A DNA stretch of 51,099 bases from Kineosphaera sp032229625 (GCA_032229625.1 JAVTVZ010000140.1:1-51099), one strand, 5' to 3'; shown: positions 14,628 through 22,821, counted from the stretch's first letter. Notes: generated by a model not told the origin, from the letters alone. A program made the numbers and translations.

Positions 14628-15662
14628 TCAGTCCCCGGGCCGCACGACGACCTTGAGCTCCTGCGGTGACCCCGCCCGGCCCAGGGCCTCCTGCGCCTCG
14701 TCGAGGCCGAACGTGCTCGTCACCAGGGAGTCCATGTCGACGGCGCCGCTCGCGACGAGGTGGATGCCCAGCGGCCACGTGTCCGTGTAGCGGAAGATGC
14801 CCGTGACCGTGAGCTCGTAATTCTGGATGAGCGGGATCGGCAGAGCGATCTCGTCCGCGCCCATCCCGACGAGCACCACGGACCCGCCCGGCTTCACGGT
14901 GTGCATGCCGCTGATCACCGCCGCCGCCACCCCCGTGGCGTCGATGAACGCGTCGACGCCGTAGCCCGCCGCCGCGACATCCGTCGTCGTCGGGTCGACG
15001 ACCTGGGTCGCCCCGAACCGCAACGCCAGCTCGCGCCGCGGCGCCGCCGGGTCGGACACGATGACCCGCGCCGCGCCGAACGCCTGGGCCACCTGTGCCT
15101 GGATGATGCCGATCGGCCCGGCGCCCGCGATGAAGACGCTCTGACCCGGCACGAGGCCGGCCTTGCGGGCCGCCGCGATCCCCACCGACAGCGGCTCCAG
15201 CATCGCCGCGGCCGCGTCGCTCACCTCCTGCGGGATCGGGTGCGCGAAATCGGCCTGAATCGTCACGAACTCGGCGAACGCCCCGTCGATCGGCGGCGTC
15301 GCGTAGAACTCCATCTGCGGGCACAAGTTGTAGCGCCCCGACTTGCAGTATTCGCACACCCGGCAGCTGCGCTGCGGCTCCACCGCGACCCGCTGCCCGA
15401 CCCGGCCCGGGTCGACCCCCGAGCCGACCGCGACGATCCGCCCGCCCAGCTCATGACCGAGGATCAGATCGGCGTCGACGACGAAATCCCCGATCCGGCC
15501 GTGCCGGGCGTAATGCACGTCCGACCCGCACACCCCCACCGCCCCCACCTGCACGAGCACCTCGTCCGCGTCCGGCGTCGGCACCGGCAGCGCCTCGGTC
15601 GTGATCGACAGATCCGGATGCAGGATCGAGGCTCGCATCGAGCTCGGCACGGTCGCGGTCAT
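14628..15662 (-). CDS. zinc-dependent polyol (sorbitol/xylitol/L-iditol-like) dehydrogenase
   Basis: A 344-residue medium-chain dehydrogenase. Catalytic zinc ligands are Cys45 (GVCGSD), His70 and Glu71 (GHE) with Glu156; structural zinc is bound by Cys100, Cys103, Cys106 and Cys114. The NAD-binding motif AGAGPIG is at 179-185. CGSDVHYARHGRIGDF and the GAFAEFV segment are typical of the sorbitol/xylitol dehydrogenase branch; (R,R)-butanediol dehydrogenase belongs to the same superfamily and cannot be excluded. The ATG at 15662 has GAGGAG eight bases upstream; a longer in-frame reading lacks such support. It forms a two-gene operon with the aldolase, suggesting sugar or polyol catabolism. Confidence 0.85.
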   Translation of the reverse strand: MTATVPSSMRASILHPDLSITTEALPVPTPDADEVLVQVGAVGVCGSDVHYARHGRIGDFVVDADLILGHELGGRIVAVGSGVDPGRVGQRVAVEPQRSCRVCEYCKSGRYNLCPQMEFYATPPIDGAFAEFVTIQADFAHPIPQEVSDAAAAMLEPLSVGIAAARKAGLVPGQSVFIAGAGPIGIIQAQVAQAFGAARVIVSDPAAPRRELALRFGATQVVDPTTTDVAAAGYGVDAFIDATGVAAAVISGMHTVKPGGSVVLVGMGADEIALPIPLIQNYELTVTGIFRYTDTWPLGIHLVASGAVDMDSLVTSTFGLDEAQEALGRAGSPQELKVVVRPGD

Positions 15663-15738
15663 CGGGGCGCTCCTCGGGGCAGTGATCGGCAACTGCCCCC
15701 ATCGAAGCACTCGAGCCACGGTCGCTGCCACCGACGCC

Positions 15739-15772
15739 ACGAGCCGCCATCGCAGACGCGATGACGGCTCGT
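15739..15772. terminator. 15-bp inverted repeat upstream of the polyol dehydrogenase gene
   Basis: Arms 15739-15753 and 15758-15772 pair over 15 bp with one mismatch around an AGAC loop. It lies between the end of glnA and the start of the dehydrogenase gene, both leftward, and may end read-through from glnA. Confidence 0.5.
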
Positions 15773-15837
15773 GCGGACCAGCTACGGACCAGGAAGATCC
15801 CCTGGATAGTCCAACTGCAGGTCGGAGGCCCGACGAC

Positions 15838-16182
15838 TCAGAGGTCGTGCTGATGACGACTCTTCCTCGACTCCGGTGGTGGCAGGATGCTCGCTTCGCT
15901 CCGCNNNNNNNNNNNNNNNNNNNNNNNNNNNNNNNNNNNNNNNNNNNNNNNNNNNNNNNNNNNNNNNNNNNNNNNNNNNNNNNNNNNNNNNNNNNNNNNN
16001 NNNNCTGATGACGACTCTTCCTCGACTCCGGTGGTGGCAGGATGCTCGCTTCGCTCCGCTCCTACCACCACCTGCGTTTTCGTCAGAGGTCGTATTGATG
16101 ACGACCTCTCACGTCGTTCCGTTACGGGCGGGAGCCTCGCTGCGCTCGACTCCCACCCTCCACTGCACTCCTCAGAGGTCGT
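15838..16182. repeat. ~90-bp imperfect tandem repeat behind glnA
   Basis: The 11 bases that form the last three-plus codons and stop of glnA (16172-16182, plus-strand TCAGAGGTCGT) recur at 16083-16093 and 15838-15848. After removing the false gap and duplication (155 bp) the copies are 89 and 90 bp apart. The two distal copies agree over 23 bp with two mismatches, and each interval holds a stem-loop with a GAGCGnAGCGAG loop (16030-16072; 16128-16150). Confidence 0.75.
15850..16059. other. assembly gap flanked by 55-bp exact duplication
   Basis: 100 N (15905-16004) lie between identical 55-bp copies at 15850-15904 and 16005-16059. As at 2430-2529, this looks like two overlapping contig ends joined with a placeholder. 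It falls inside a hairpin of the glnA-distal repeat, a likely cause of the break. Confidence 0.9.
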
Positions 16183-17596
16183 AGTACATCTCGAACTCGT
16201 GGGGGTGCGGACGGAAGCGGATCGGGTCGACCTCGTTCTTGCGCTTCCACTCGATCCACGCGGCGATGAGGTCCTCGGTGAAGACGTCACCCTCGAGCAG
16301 GTAGTCGTGGTCGGCCTCCAGCGCGTCGAGCACCTCGGGCAGCGAGCCGGGCACCTGCGCGATGCTGGCGTGCTCCTCCGGGGGCAGCTCGTAGAGGTCC
16401 TTGTCGACGGGCTCCGGCGGCTCGATGCGGTTGCGGATACCGTCCAGGCCCGCCATCAGCTGCGCGGCGAACGACAGGTACGGGTTCGCCGACGGGTCCG
16501 GGATGCGGAACTCGAGGCGCTTGGCCTTCGGCGACGTGCCGGCGAGCGGGATGCGCACACACGCGGAGCGGTTGCGCGCCGAGTAGACGAGGTTGACCGG
16601 GGCCTCGTAGCCGGGCACGAGACGGTGGTAGGAGTTCACCGTCGGGTTCGTGAACGCGAGCAGCGACGGCGCGTGCTTGAGCAGCCCACCGATGTACCAG
16701 CGCGCAAGATCCGACAGGCCGCCGTAACCCTGCTCGTCGTAGAAGAGCGGCTCGCCGTCCTTCCACAAGGACTGGTGCGTGTGCATGCCCGAGCCGTTGT
16801 CACCGAAGAGCGGCTTCGGCATGAAGGTCGCGGACTTGCCGGCCTCCCAGGCGACGTTCTTGACGACGTACTTGAACTTCATGATGTCGTCGCCGGACTG
16901 CAGCAGCGTGTTGAAGCGGTAGTTGATCTCCTGCTGACCCGCGGTGCCGACCTCGTGGTGGCTGCGCTCGACGATCAGGCCGACCTCGTCCATGACCAGG
17001 CAGATCTTGTCGCGCAGGTCCGCGTAGTGGTCCAGCGGCGGGACGGGGAAGTAGCCACCCTTGTAGCGCGTCTTGTAGCCGAGGTTGCCGCCCTCCTCCT
17101 CCTTGCCGGTGTTCCACGCGGCCTCGACGGAGTCGATGAAGTAGTAGCCGGCATTCGCCTTGGTCTCGTAGCGGATGTCGTCGAAGATGTAGAACTCCGC
17201 CTCGGCGCCGAAGAAGGCCGTGTCGGCGATCCCCGTGGACTTCAGATACGCCTCGGCCTTCATCGCGATGTTGCGCGGGTCGCGGGCGTAGGGCTCGTCC
17301 GTGAAGGGGTCGACGATCGAAAAGTTCACGATCAGCGTCTTCTGCTCGCGGAAGGGGTCGAGGTAGGCCGTCGCGATGTCGGGCACGAGCTTCATGTCCG
17401 ACTCGTGGATCGCCTGGAAGCCGCGGATCGACGAGCCGTCGAACGCCTGCCCCTCGGTGAAGAAGTCGAGGTCCACCGACTTGGCCGGCACGTTGAAGTG
17501 CTGCATGACGCCGGGCAGGTCGCAGAAGCGGATGTCGACGAACTGGACGTCCTCGTTCTTGATGAACTCGAGGACTTCCTCTGGCTTGCTGAACAC
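16172..17596 (-). CDS. glnA: glutamine synthetase, type I (main ammonia-assimilating enzyme)
   Basis: A 474-residue glutamine synthetase that makes glutamine from glutamate, ammonia and ATP as a dodecamer. Visible features are FDGSSIRGF (52-60) in the beta-grasp domain, the metal-site segment AEAEFYIF (131-138), GSGMHTHQSLW (268-278), the ammonium-site region around NPTVNSYHRLVPG (317-329), and Tyr402 in KDLYELPPEE, the site adenylylated by GlnE. This marks it as the beta-type enzyme under GlnE control. The GTG start has AGGAGG seven bases upstream. A GlnR-type operator and a TAGCGT -10 lie 55-110 bp upstream, so expression should rise under nitrogen limitation. The 3' end is followed by a ~90-bp repeat built from copies of its last codons. 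Confidence 0.97.
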   Translation of the reverse strand: MFSKPEEVLEFIKNEDVQFVDIRFCDLPGVMQHFNVPAKSVDLDFFTEGQAFDGSSIRGFQAIHESDMKLVPDIATAYLDPFREQKTLIVNFSIVDPFTDEPYARDPRNIAMKAEAYLKSTGIADTAFFGAEAEFYIFDDIRYETKANAGYYFIDSVEAAWNTGKEEEGGNLGYKTRYKGGYFPVPPLDHYADLRDKICLVMDEVGLIVERSHHEVGTAGQQEINYRFNTLLQSGDDIMKFKYVVKNVAWEAGKSATFMPKPLFGDNGSGMHTHQSLWKDGEPLFYDEQGYGGLSDLARWYIGGLLKHAPSLLAFTNPTVNSYHRLVPGYEAPVNLVYSARNRSACVRIPLAGTSPKAKRLEFRIPDPSANPYLSFAAQLMAGLDGIRNRIEPPEPVDKDLYELPPEEHASIAQVPGSLPEVLDALEADHDYLLEGDVFTEDLIAAWIEWKRKNEVDPIRFRPHPHEFEMYYDL

Positions 17597-17650
17597 TCAA
17601 GGCCTCCTGTCTGGGCCGCGCGGGGGCGGCCGTCGGATACGTCACGGACG

Positions 17651-17656
17651 ACGCTA
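17651..17656 (-). promoter_or_regulatory. -10 element of the glnA promoter
   Basis: TAGCGT on the minus strand (TAnnnT) lies 55 bases before the GTG of glnA and immediately downstream of the GlnR-type operator, the position expected for a GlnR-activated promoter. Confidence 0.55.
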
Positions 17657-17666
17657 GTGCCGCGCG

Positions 17667-17704
17667 GTTTCCCGATCATCACTCGAGTGTTTCCCGACTG
17701 TTAC
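17667..17704 (-). promoter_or_regulatory. GlnR-type operator upstream of glnA
   Basis: Read toward glnA the site is GTAAC-n6-GAAAC-n6-GTGAT-n6-GAAAC. This matches the actinobacterial GlnR box, which has alternating GTnAC (a) and GAAAC (b) elements spaced by six bases, at 19 of 20 element positions. glnA is the standard GlnR target. The glnR gene itself is not in the window. Confidence 0.88.
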
Positions 17705-17746
17705 GCCGTCGGGCCTGGGCAGACCGCGCCACCATCGCGCACCTCG

Positions 17747-17752
17747 TAGGCT
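17747..17752 (+). promoter_or_regulatory. -10 element for a leaderless start
   Basis: TAGGCT ends seven bases before the GTG start at 17760; no ribosome binding site is present. Confidence 0.55.
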
Positions 17753-17759
17753 GGCGCAC

Positions 17760-18224
17760 GTGATCGATCGCGAGACTATCGGTTCCTGGTTGCAAGGCCC
17801 GCCGCCACCACCGGGCGCGCCGGTCTGGCCGGGCGCAGGCCTGGGGCTGCCACAGGAGGGCCCCGGCTCGATGGCGCCCCTGGGCCGCCGCGCCGTCGCG
17901 CTCTTCCTCGACGGCCTGATCGCGCAGGTCATCGCCATGGGGCTGCTCGGGTATGTCCAGGGCGTCGGGGGAGTCGGCTCCTTCAAGCCGCTGGCCGTCA
18001 TCTTCGTCATGAACGTCGTCATGGTCGGCACCGGCGGCTTCACCGTCGGCCACCGGCTGCTCGGGCTGCGCGTCGAGCGCTGCCCGCGTGGCTACGCCGG
18101 CCCCGTGCGCGGCCTCATCCGATCGACGCTGCTGTGTCTGGCGATCCCCCCGCTGATCGTCGACCGCGAGGGACGCGGTCTGCACGACCGCGTCGCGGGC
18201 ACCGTCATCCTGCGCGCCCGCTGA
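17760..18224 (+). CDS. RDD-family membrane protein
   Basis: A 154-residue protein with a Pro-rich cytoplasmic N-terminus (to about 40) and an RDD domain: GRRAVALFLDGLIAQVI gives the first Arg-Asp signature in a membrane helix, followed by two more hydrophobic helices (about 73-97 and 118-132) and a GLHDRVAGTVIL end typical of the family. RDD proteins are small integral membrane proteins; some have been linked to ion or sodium transport, but most have no known role. The GTG start has a leaderless-type promoter. The gene is divergent from glnA, a neighbour relation often seen in actinobacteria, and convergent with the DUF4191-type gene. Confidence 0.85.
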   Translation: MIDRETIGSWLQGPPPPPGAPVWPGAGLGLPQEGPGSMAPLGRRAVALFLDGLIAQVIAMGLLGYVQGVGGVGSFKPLAVIFVMNVVMVGTGGFTVGHRLLGLRVERCPRGYAGPVRGLIRSTLLCLAIPPLIVDREGRGLHDRVAGTVILRAR

Positions 18225-18255
18225 GCGCGCCGGGGCCAGTGTGTCAGCGCCGGTG

Positions 18256-19008
18256 TCAGCGCCGCTGACCGCGGCCCATCGAGCGCATCCGCTGCGGGTC
18301 CATGCCCTGCGGGACCGGCGGCTTGGCCCGGCCGAGGGCACGCAGCCGCTTGTCGACCGCCGACACCTCTTCCTTGGTGAGCGTCTTCTTCAGCTTGCCC
18401 ATCGTCTTGATGAGCTCACGCGAGGTGAGGACGCCCTCGCCGCCACCCGTGCCGAGACGGTAGGCGTGCACCGGCACGTTCGGCACGAGGCGCCCGACCT
18501 TGCGCTCCTCGGTCGCCAGGAGCTTGGCCGCGCGACCCGCGGGGCCCTCGCCGATGAGCACGACGCCCGGGCGTCCGACGGCCCGATAGACCATCGCCGC
18601 GCCCGCGAGATTCGAGGTCTTGCCGCCCTCGATCGCGACGGGCTCCTGCTGGTAGGACCAGCCGCGACGCAGACCCTGCAGGGCCGCCCCGCCGGCGCCG
18701 GGCTGCCCGTCGAGCGCCCCGTAGGCGGCCCGCTCGGCCTTGCGCGACATGATGACCGTCGCCAGCAGCAGGCCCAGCGGCAGCGCGATGAACATGACGT
18801 AGACGGGGTGCCCGAAGGCGAGGCCGATGAGATACCCCAGCACCAGCGCGCCGACGACGGCCAGGCTCAGCCACAGCGGCAGTCGCGGGTCGTCGCGCCG
18901 CGCCAACTGGTAGACCTGGCGCAGCTGCTGGAGCCGCTGTCCACGCGGCTTCTTCTCCCGGGGCGCACCCGAGGAGTCCTTCTTCCTACCGAACCCGAAC
19001 CTTGCCAA
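18256..19008 (-). CDS. DUF4191-type membrane protein
   Basis: A 250-residue protein with a basic N-terminus (FGRKKDSSG... to residue 40), two transmembrane helices (about 45-66 and 69-87) and a long cytoplasmic domain ending in a basic MRSMGRGQRR tail. The arrangement and position next to lipA fit the DUF4191 family of actinobacteria, whose function is not known. The start is TTG at 19008, ten bases after a GAGGGAG ribosome binding site; an ATG just upstream is in another frame. It lies 114 bp downstream of lipA in the same direction and may be in its transcript. Confidence 0.78.
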   Translation of the reverse strand: MARFGFGRKKDSSGAPREKKPRGQRLQQLRQVYQLARRDDPRLPLWLSLAVVGALVLGYLIGLAFGHPVYVMFIALPLGLLLATVIMSRKAERAAYGALDGQPGAGGAALQGLRRGWSYQQEPVAIEGGKTSNLAGAAMVYRAVGRPGVVLIGEGPAGRAAKLLATEERKVGRLVPNVPVHAYRLGTGGGEGVLTSRELIKTMGKLKKTLTKEEVSAVDKRLRALGRAKPPVPQGMDPQRMRSMGRGQRR

Positions 19009-19122
19009 CGCCGTCGTGCTCCCTCATCGTTCGTCCCACCGGTCCACCGATCGTCGTCCGGTGCCGTGCCGTCGTCAACCGCCCCCACCCGGGCACCCGG
19101 TCCCGAGTGGCCCGCCGAGCCC

Positions 19123-20145
19123 TCAGGAAGCGGACAACCGCCGCTCCAGCAGCGTCGCGGCCTCCTGACGCGCCGGCTCCTGCACCGGCTGGTCCAGGTG
19201 CGCCAGGTGCTCGGGGATCGCCCGCCCGGCGCGCTGCATCGCCTGCGCCCACAGCCGACCCGCCCGGTAGGAGGAGCGGACGAGCGGCCCGGCCATGACG
19301 CCGAGGAAACCGACCTCGTAGGCGTGCTCCGACCAGTGCACGAACTCCTCCGGCTTGACCCACCGGTCGATCGGGTGGTGCAGCTTGCTGGGGCGCAGAT
19401 ACTGCGTGATCGTCAGGATGTCGCAGCCGGCGTCGTGCAGATCCGCGATCGCCTCGGCGATCTCGTCGGCGGTCTCGCCCATCCCCAGGATCAGGTTGGA
19501 CTTGGTGACCAGGCCCTCGGCCTTGGCCATCGTCAGCACGCGCAGCGACTTCTCGTAGGTGAAGGCCGGGCGGATCCGCTTGAAGATGCGCGGCACCGTC
19601 TCCAGGTTGTGCGCGAAGACCTCGGGGCGGGCGTCGAAGACCAGTCCGACGAGCTCGGGCTTGGCGCCGAAGTCCGGCGGCAGGATCTCCACCCCGGTGT
19701 TCGGGTTGAGCTCGTGGATCGCCCGAATGGTCTCGGCGTACAGCGACGCGGCGCCGTCGGGCTGGTCGTCGCGGGCGACACCGGTGACCGTCGCGTAGCG
19801 CAGCTGCATCGTGGCGATCGACTCGGCGACCTTGCGCGGCTCGTCGGGGTCCAGGGCGCTCGGGCGGCCCGTCGCGATGTCACAGAAGTCGCAGCGCCGC
19901 GTGCACACGTCGCCGCCGATGAGGAAGGTCGCCTCGCGGTCCTCCCAGCACTCGAAGATGTTGGGGCAGCCGGCCTCCTGGCACACGGTGTGCAACCCCT
20001 GGGAGCGCACCATCCCCTGCAACTGCGTGTATTCGGGACCCATCCGCGCCGTCGTGCGGATCCACTCGGGTTTGCGCTCGATCGGGGTCTGCGCGTTGCG
20101 CGCCTCGACGCGCAGCAGGCGGCGTCCCTCGGGGGCGACGGTCAC
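19123..20145 (-). CDS. lipA: lipoyl synthase
   Basis: A 340-residue radical-SAM enzyme that inserts two sulfur atoms into octanoyl groups on lipoyl domains. Both iron-sulfur motifs are intact: the auxiliary cluster CQEAGCPNIFEC (Cys55, Cys60, Cys66) and the radical-SAM cluster CTRRCDFC (Cys81, Cys85, Cys88). The GTG start has AAGGGAG upstream. The order lipB-lipA with sucB and lpd just upstream on the same strand ties lipoate synthesis to the 2-oxo acid dehydrogenase genes that use it. The 161 bp between lipB and lipA contain a 15-bp tandem repeat, so a separate promoter or processing site cannot be ruled out. Confidence 0.97.
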   Translation of the reverse strand: MTVAPEGRRLLRVEARNAQTPIERKPEWIRTTARMGPEYTQLQGMVRSQGLHTVCQEAGCPNIFECWEDREATFLIGGDVCTRRCDFCDIATGRPSALDPDEPRKVAESIATMQLRYATVTGVARDDQPDGAASLYAETIRAIHELNPNTGVEILPPDFGAKPELVGLVFDARPEVFAHNLETVPRIFKRIRPAFTYEKSLRVLTMAKAEGLVTKSNLILGMGETADEIAEAIADLHDAGCDILTITQYLRPSKLHHPIDRWVKPEEFVHWSEHAYEVGFLGVMAGPLVRSSYRAGRLWAQAMQRAGRAIPEHLAHLDQPVQEPARQEAATLLERRLSAS

Positions 20146-20249
20146 GGGGCGACTCCCTTGTCTGGTCGGTGCGGGGCGTCTGCTCGCACTGCGACCCCGG
20201 TGGTGGCCCGCGGTGGCGGGTCGGCCAGGACGATGCAGTGGGACGTGCA

Positions 20250-20294
20250 GTGACTGCGGTCTGAGTGACCGCGGTCCGGGTGACTGCGGCGTGA
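20250..20294. repeat. 15-bp tandem repeat x3 between lipB and lipA
   Basis: Three imperfect 15-bp units (20250-20264, 20265-20279, 20280-20294) of the type GTGACTGCGGTCTGA lie in the only sizeable non-coding stretch between lipB and lipA. Confidence 0.85.
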
Positions 20295-20306
20295 CGACCC
20301 GAGCTG

Positions 20307-20978
20307 CTACGCCGGAGTCGGCACGAAAGCACCTACACTACGCGCAACCGGGTCCAGGATGCGCTCGAGGTGGGCCTGCGCGCGCGGCAGGATCTCGGCG
20401 ACGGTCACCGGGCGGCCCAGCTCCCACGACAGGTTCGTCACGCCGGCGTCGCTGATGCCGCACGGGATGATCACCTGCCCCCACGACAGATCGCAGTCGG
20501 CGTTGAGCGCGAAGCCGTGCATCGTCACGTCGTGGCTCACGCGGATGCCGATGGCGCCGACCTTGCGATCGGGGCCGCGGTCGTCGGCGGGCAGCCACAC
20601 CCCCGAGCGTCCGTCGACGCGCCCGGCCGTGACCCCGAGGTCGGCGCACACCGCGATCATCATGTCCTCGAGCCGGCGCACGTGGGCGACGACGTCGACC
20701 GGGTGGGGCAGGTGCACGATCGGGTATCCGACGAGCTGCCCCGGCCCGTGCCACGTGATCTTGCCGCCGCGGTCGACGTCGATGACCGGGGTGCCGTCGA
20801 ACGGCCGCTCGTGCGGCTCCGTGCGCTTGCCCGCGGTGTAGACCGCGGCGTGCTCCAGCAGCAGCACCGTGTCGGGCAGCTCGCCGGCGACGACGGCCGC
20901 ATGGACCTCGCGCTGGTGCTCCCAGGCGTCCTGGTAGTCGACGTAGTCCGGCTCGAAGCCGAGGTGCTCGAAGCGCAT
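20307..20978 (-). CDS. lipB: lipoyl(octanoyl) transferase
   Basis: A 223-residue enzyme that moves octanoyl groups from acyl carrier protein to lipoyl domains, giving the substrate for LipA. The family motif RGGKITWHGPGQLVGYP is at 70-86; the catalytic lysine is Lys139 (RKVGAIG) and the acyl-carrying cysteine Cys173 (IPCGI). The ATG at 20978 gives MRFEHLGF and has a TAGGGT -10 seven bases upstream, so the message is probably leaderless; the longer reading from upstream is not supported. A strong hairpin just upstream separates it from sucB. Confidence 0.95.
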   Translation of the reverse strand: MRFEHLGFEPDYVDYQDAWEHQREVHAAVVAGELPDTVLLLEHAAVYTAGKRTEPHERPFDGTPVIDVDRGGKITWHGPGQLVGYPIVHLPHPVDVVAHVRRLEDMMIAVCADLGVTAGRVDGRSGVWLPADDRGPDRKVGAIGIRVSHDVTMHGFALNADCDLSWGQVIIPCGISDAGVTNLSWELGRPVTVAEILPRAQAHLERILDPVARSVGAFVPTPA

Positions 20979-20985
20979 GGGGGTC

Positions 20986-20991
20986 ACCCTA
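20986..20991 (-). promoter_or_regulatory. -10 element for a leaderless lipB start
   Basis: TAGGGT on the minus strand ends seven bases before the lipB ATG. The -35 region would overlap the hairpin at 20997-21030. Confidence 0.6.
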
Positions 20992-20996
20992 CGCAC

Positions 20997-21030
20997 CGCG
21001 GGCCCCCACGACAGGTCGTGGGGGCCCGCG
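20997..21030. terminator. hairpin terminator behind sucB (15-bp perfect stem)
   Basis: Arms 20997-21011 and 21016-21030 are perfect 15-bp inverted repeats around a CAGG loop, 58 bp after the sucB stop and directly before the lipB promoter. It should end the lpd-sucB message so that lipB is transcribed from its own start. Confidence 0.8.
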
Positions 21031-21087
21031 AAGGCGTGGGCGTCGGGCGCCGCCGCCGTGGATCAGCGGCCGCGCCCTGCGCCGGAC

Positions 21088-22821
21088 TCAGAGCTCGAAG
21101 GCGCCCTCTTCGAGACGCTTCTTCAAGGCGCTGAGGAAGCGGCCCGCGTCCGCACCGTCGACCACCCGGTGGTCGTAGGTGAGGCACAGGTTCATCATCG
21201 AGCGGATGCCGATCGCCTCGTTGCCGGACTCGTCGGTGACGACGACCGGGCGCTTGACGATCGTGCCGGTGCCCAGGATCGCGACCTGCGGCTGGTTGAT
21301 GATCGGGGTGTCCGACACCGACCCGGCGCTGCCGATGTTGCTGATGGTGAAGGTGCCACCGGACAGCTCGTTCGGCCCGATCTTGTTGCTGCGGGTGCGC
21401 GCCGCGACGTCGGCGATCTTGCGGGCCAGCCCGGCGATGTTGAGGTCGCCGGCGTCCCGGATCACCGGGACGACGAGGCCGCGCGGGGTGTCGACCGCGA
21501 TCGCCAGGTGCTCGGCGCCGTGGTAGACGATCGACTCGCCGTCGATGCTGGAGTTCAGGGCCGGGAAGGCCTTGAGCGCCTCGACGGACGCCAGGCAGAT
21601 GAAGGGCAGGAACGACAGGTTCGCACCCTCACGCGCCTTGAAGTCGGCCTTGTGCCGCGCCCGCAGGGCCGCGACGCGCGACATGTCGACCTCGACGACG
21701 GCGGTGAGCTGCGCCGACGTCTGCAGCGACTCGACCATCCGCTGCGCCACGATCTTGCGCAGCCGCGACATCTTCTCCGTCGTGCCGCGCTTGGTCGTGT
21801 CCGGCTCGGGCACCGTGGTCGGCTTCGCCGGGGCGCCGCCACCAGGGGCCGGCGCGGCCTGCTGCGGCGCGGGCGCGGTGTCCGACGGCGGGGCCGCCGC
21901 CGGCGCTGCCGGTGCGGGCTCCTCCGCGGCCTTCGCCGCGTCGAGCACGTCCTGCTTGCGGATCCGGCCGCCGACGCCCGTCCCCTTCAGCGAGGACAGG
22001 TCGACACCGTGGTCGGCCGCGAGCTTGCGGACCAGCGGGGTGACGTATGCCGACGCGTCGTCCGAGCTCTCCTGGCCGGAGTCGCTCGTGGCGGGCTGCT
22101 CCGCGGCGGGCTCGTCCTTCGGCGGCGCGGCCTCCTCCGAGGGAGCTTCCTTCTTCTCCTCCTTCGGCTGCTCCTCGGCCTGCGACTCGTCGCCGCCGGA
22201 GGCCTCGCCACCGATGATGCACAGGTCGGCGCCGACCTCGGCGGTCTCGTCCTCGGCCACGAGGATCTTGGTCAGCTTGCCGGCGACCGGCGACGGCACC
22301 TCGGTGTCGACCTTGTCGGTCGAGACCTCCAGGAGGGGCTCGTCGACCTCGACGTCGTCGCCCTCCTCCTTGAGCCACCGGGTCACGGTGCCCTCGGTGA
22401 CGGACTCGCCCAGGGCGGGCATCGGGACCCGCTCGCCGCCGGAGACCGAGCCGCCGGAGGAGCCGCTCGAAGAACTGCTCGAGGAGTCGCCGGAGGAGGC
22501 GGGGGCCTCGTCCTTCGCGGGCTCCGGCTCGGGCTCGGGCTCGGACGCGCCGGAGTCCGAGGAGTCGCCGTCGTCCTCGGCCGGGCCGTCACCGATGACG
22601 CACAGCTCGGCGCCGACGTCCGCGGTCTCGTCCTCGTCGACCAGGATCTTCTGCAGGGTGCCGGCGACCGGCGACGGCACCTCGGTGTCGACCTTGTCGG
22701 TGGAGACCTCGAGCAGTGGCTCGTCGACCTCGACCGTGTCTCCGACGCTCTTCAGCCAGCGGGTCACTGTTCCTTCGGTGACCGACTCACCGAGAGCCGG
22801 CATCGTCACGCGTTCGGACAT
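21088..22821 (-). CDS. sucB: dihydrolipoamide acyltransferase (E2), two lipoyl domains
   Basis: A 577-residue E2 subunit of a 2-oxo acid dehydrogenase complex. It has two N-terminal lipoyl domains with modified lysines Lys43 and Lys170 (both in STDKVDTEVPSP), separated by Ser/Glu/Pro-rich linkers; a peripheral subunit-binding domain (about 272-312, VTPLVRKLAADHGVDL); and a catalytic domain ending with His551 and Asp555 in DHRVVDG. In actinobacteria this protein is annotated as SucB or as a shared E2 for pyruvate and 2-oxoglutarate dehydrogenases; the sequence does not separate the two. The ATG has GGAG upstream. It follows lpd by 60 bp on the same strand, forming an E3-E2 operon. Confidence 0.93.
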   Translation of the reverse strand: MSERVTMPALGESVTEGTVTRWLKSVGDTVEVDEPLLEVSTDKVDTEVPSPVAGTLQKILVDEDETADVGAELCVIGDGPAEDDGDSSDSGASEPEPEPEPAKDEAPASSGDSSSSSSSGSSGGSVSGGERVPMPALGESVTEGTVTRWLKEEGDDVEVDEPLLEVSTDKVDTEVPSPVAGKLTKILVAEDETAEVGADLCIIGGEASGGDESQAEEQPKEEKKEAPSEEAAPPKDEPAAEQPATSDSGQESSDDASAYVTPLVRKLAADHGVDLSSLKGTGVGGRIRKQDVLDAAKAAEEPAPAAPAAAPPSDTAPAPQQAAPAPGGGAPAKPTTVPEPDTTKRGTTEKMSRLRKIVAQRMVESLQTSAQLTAVVEVDMSRVAALRARHKADFKAREGANLSFLPFICLASVEALKAFPALNSSIDGESIVYHGAEHLAIAVDTPRGLVVPVIRDAGDLNIAGLARKIADVAARTRSNKIGPNELSGGTFTISNIGSAGSVSDTPIINQPQVAILGTGTIVKRPVVVTDESGNEAIGIRSMMNLCLTYDHRVVDGADAGRFLSALKKRLEEGAFEL

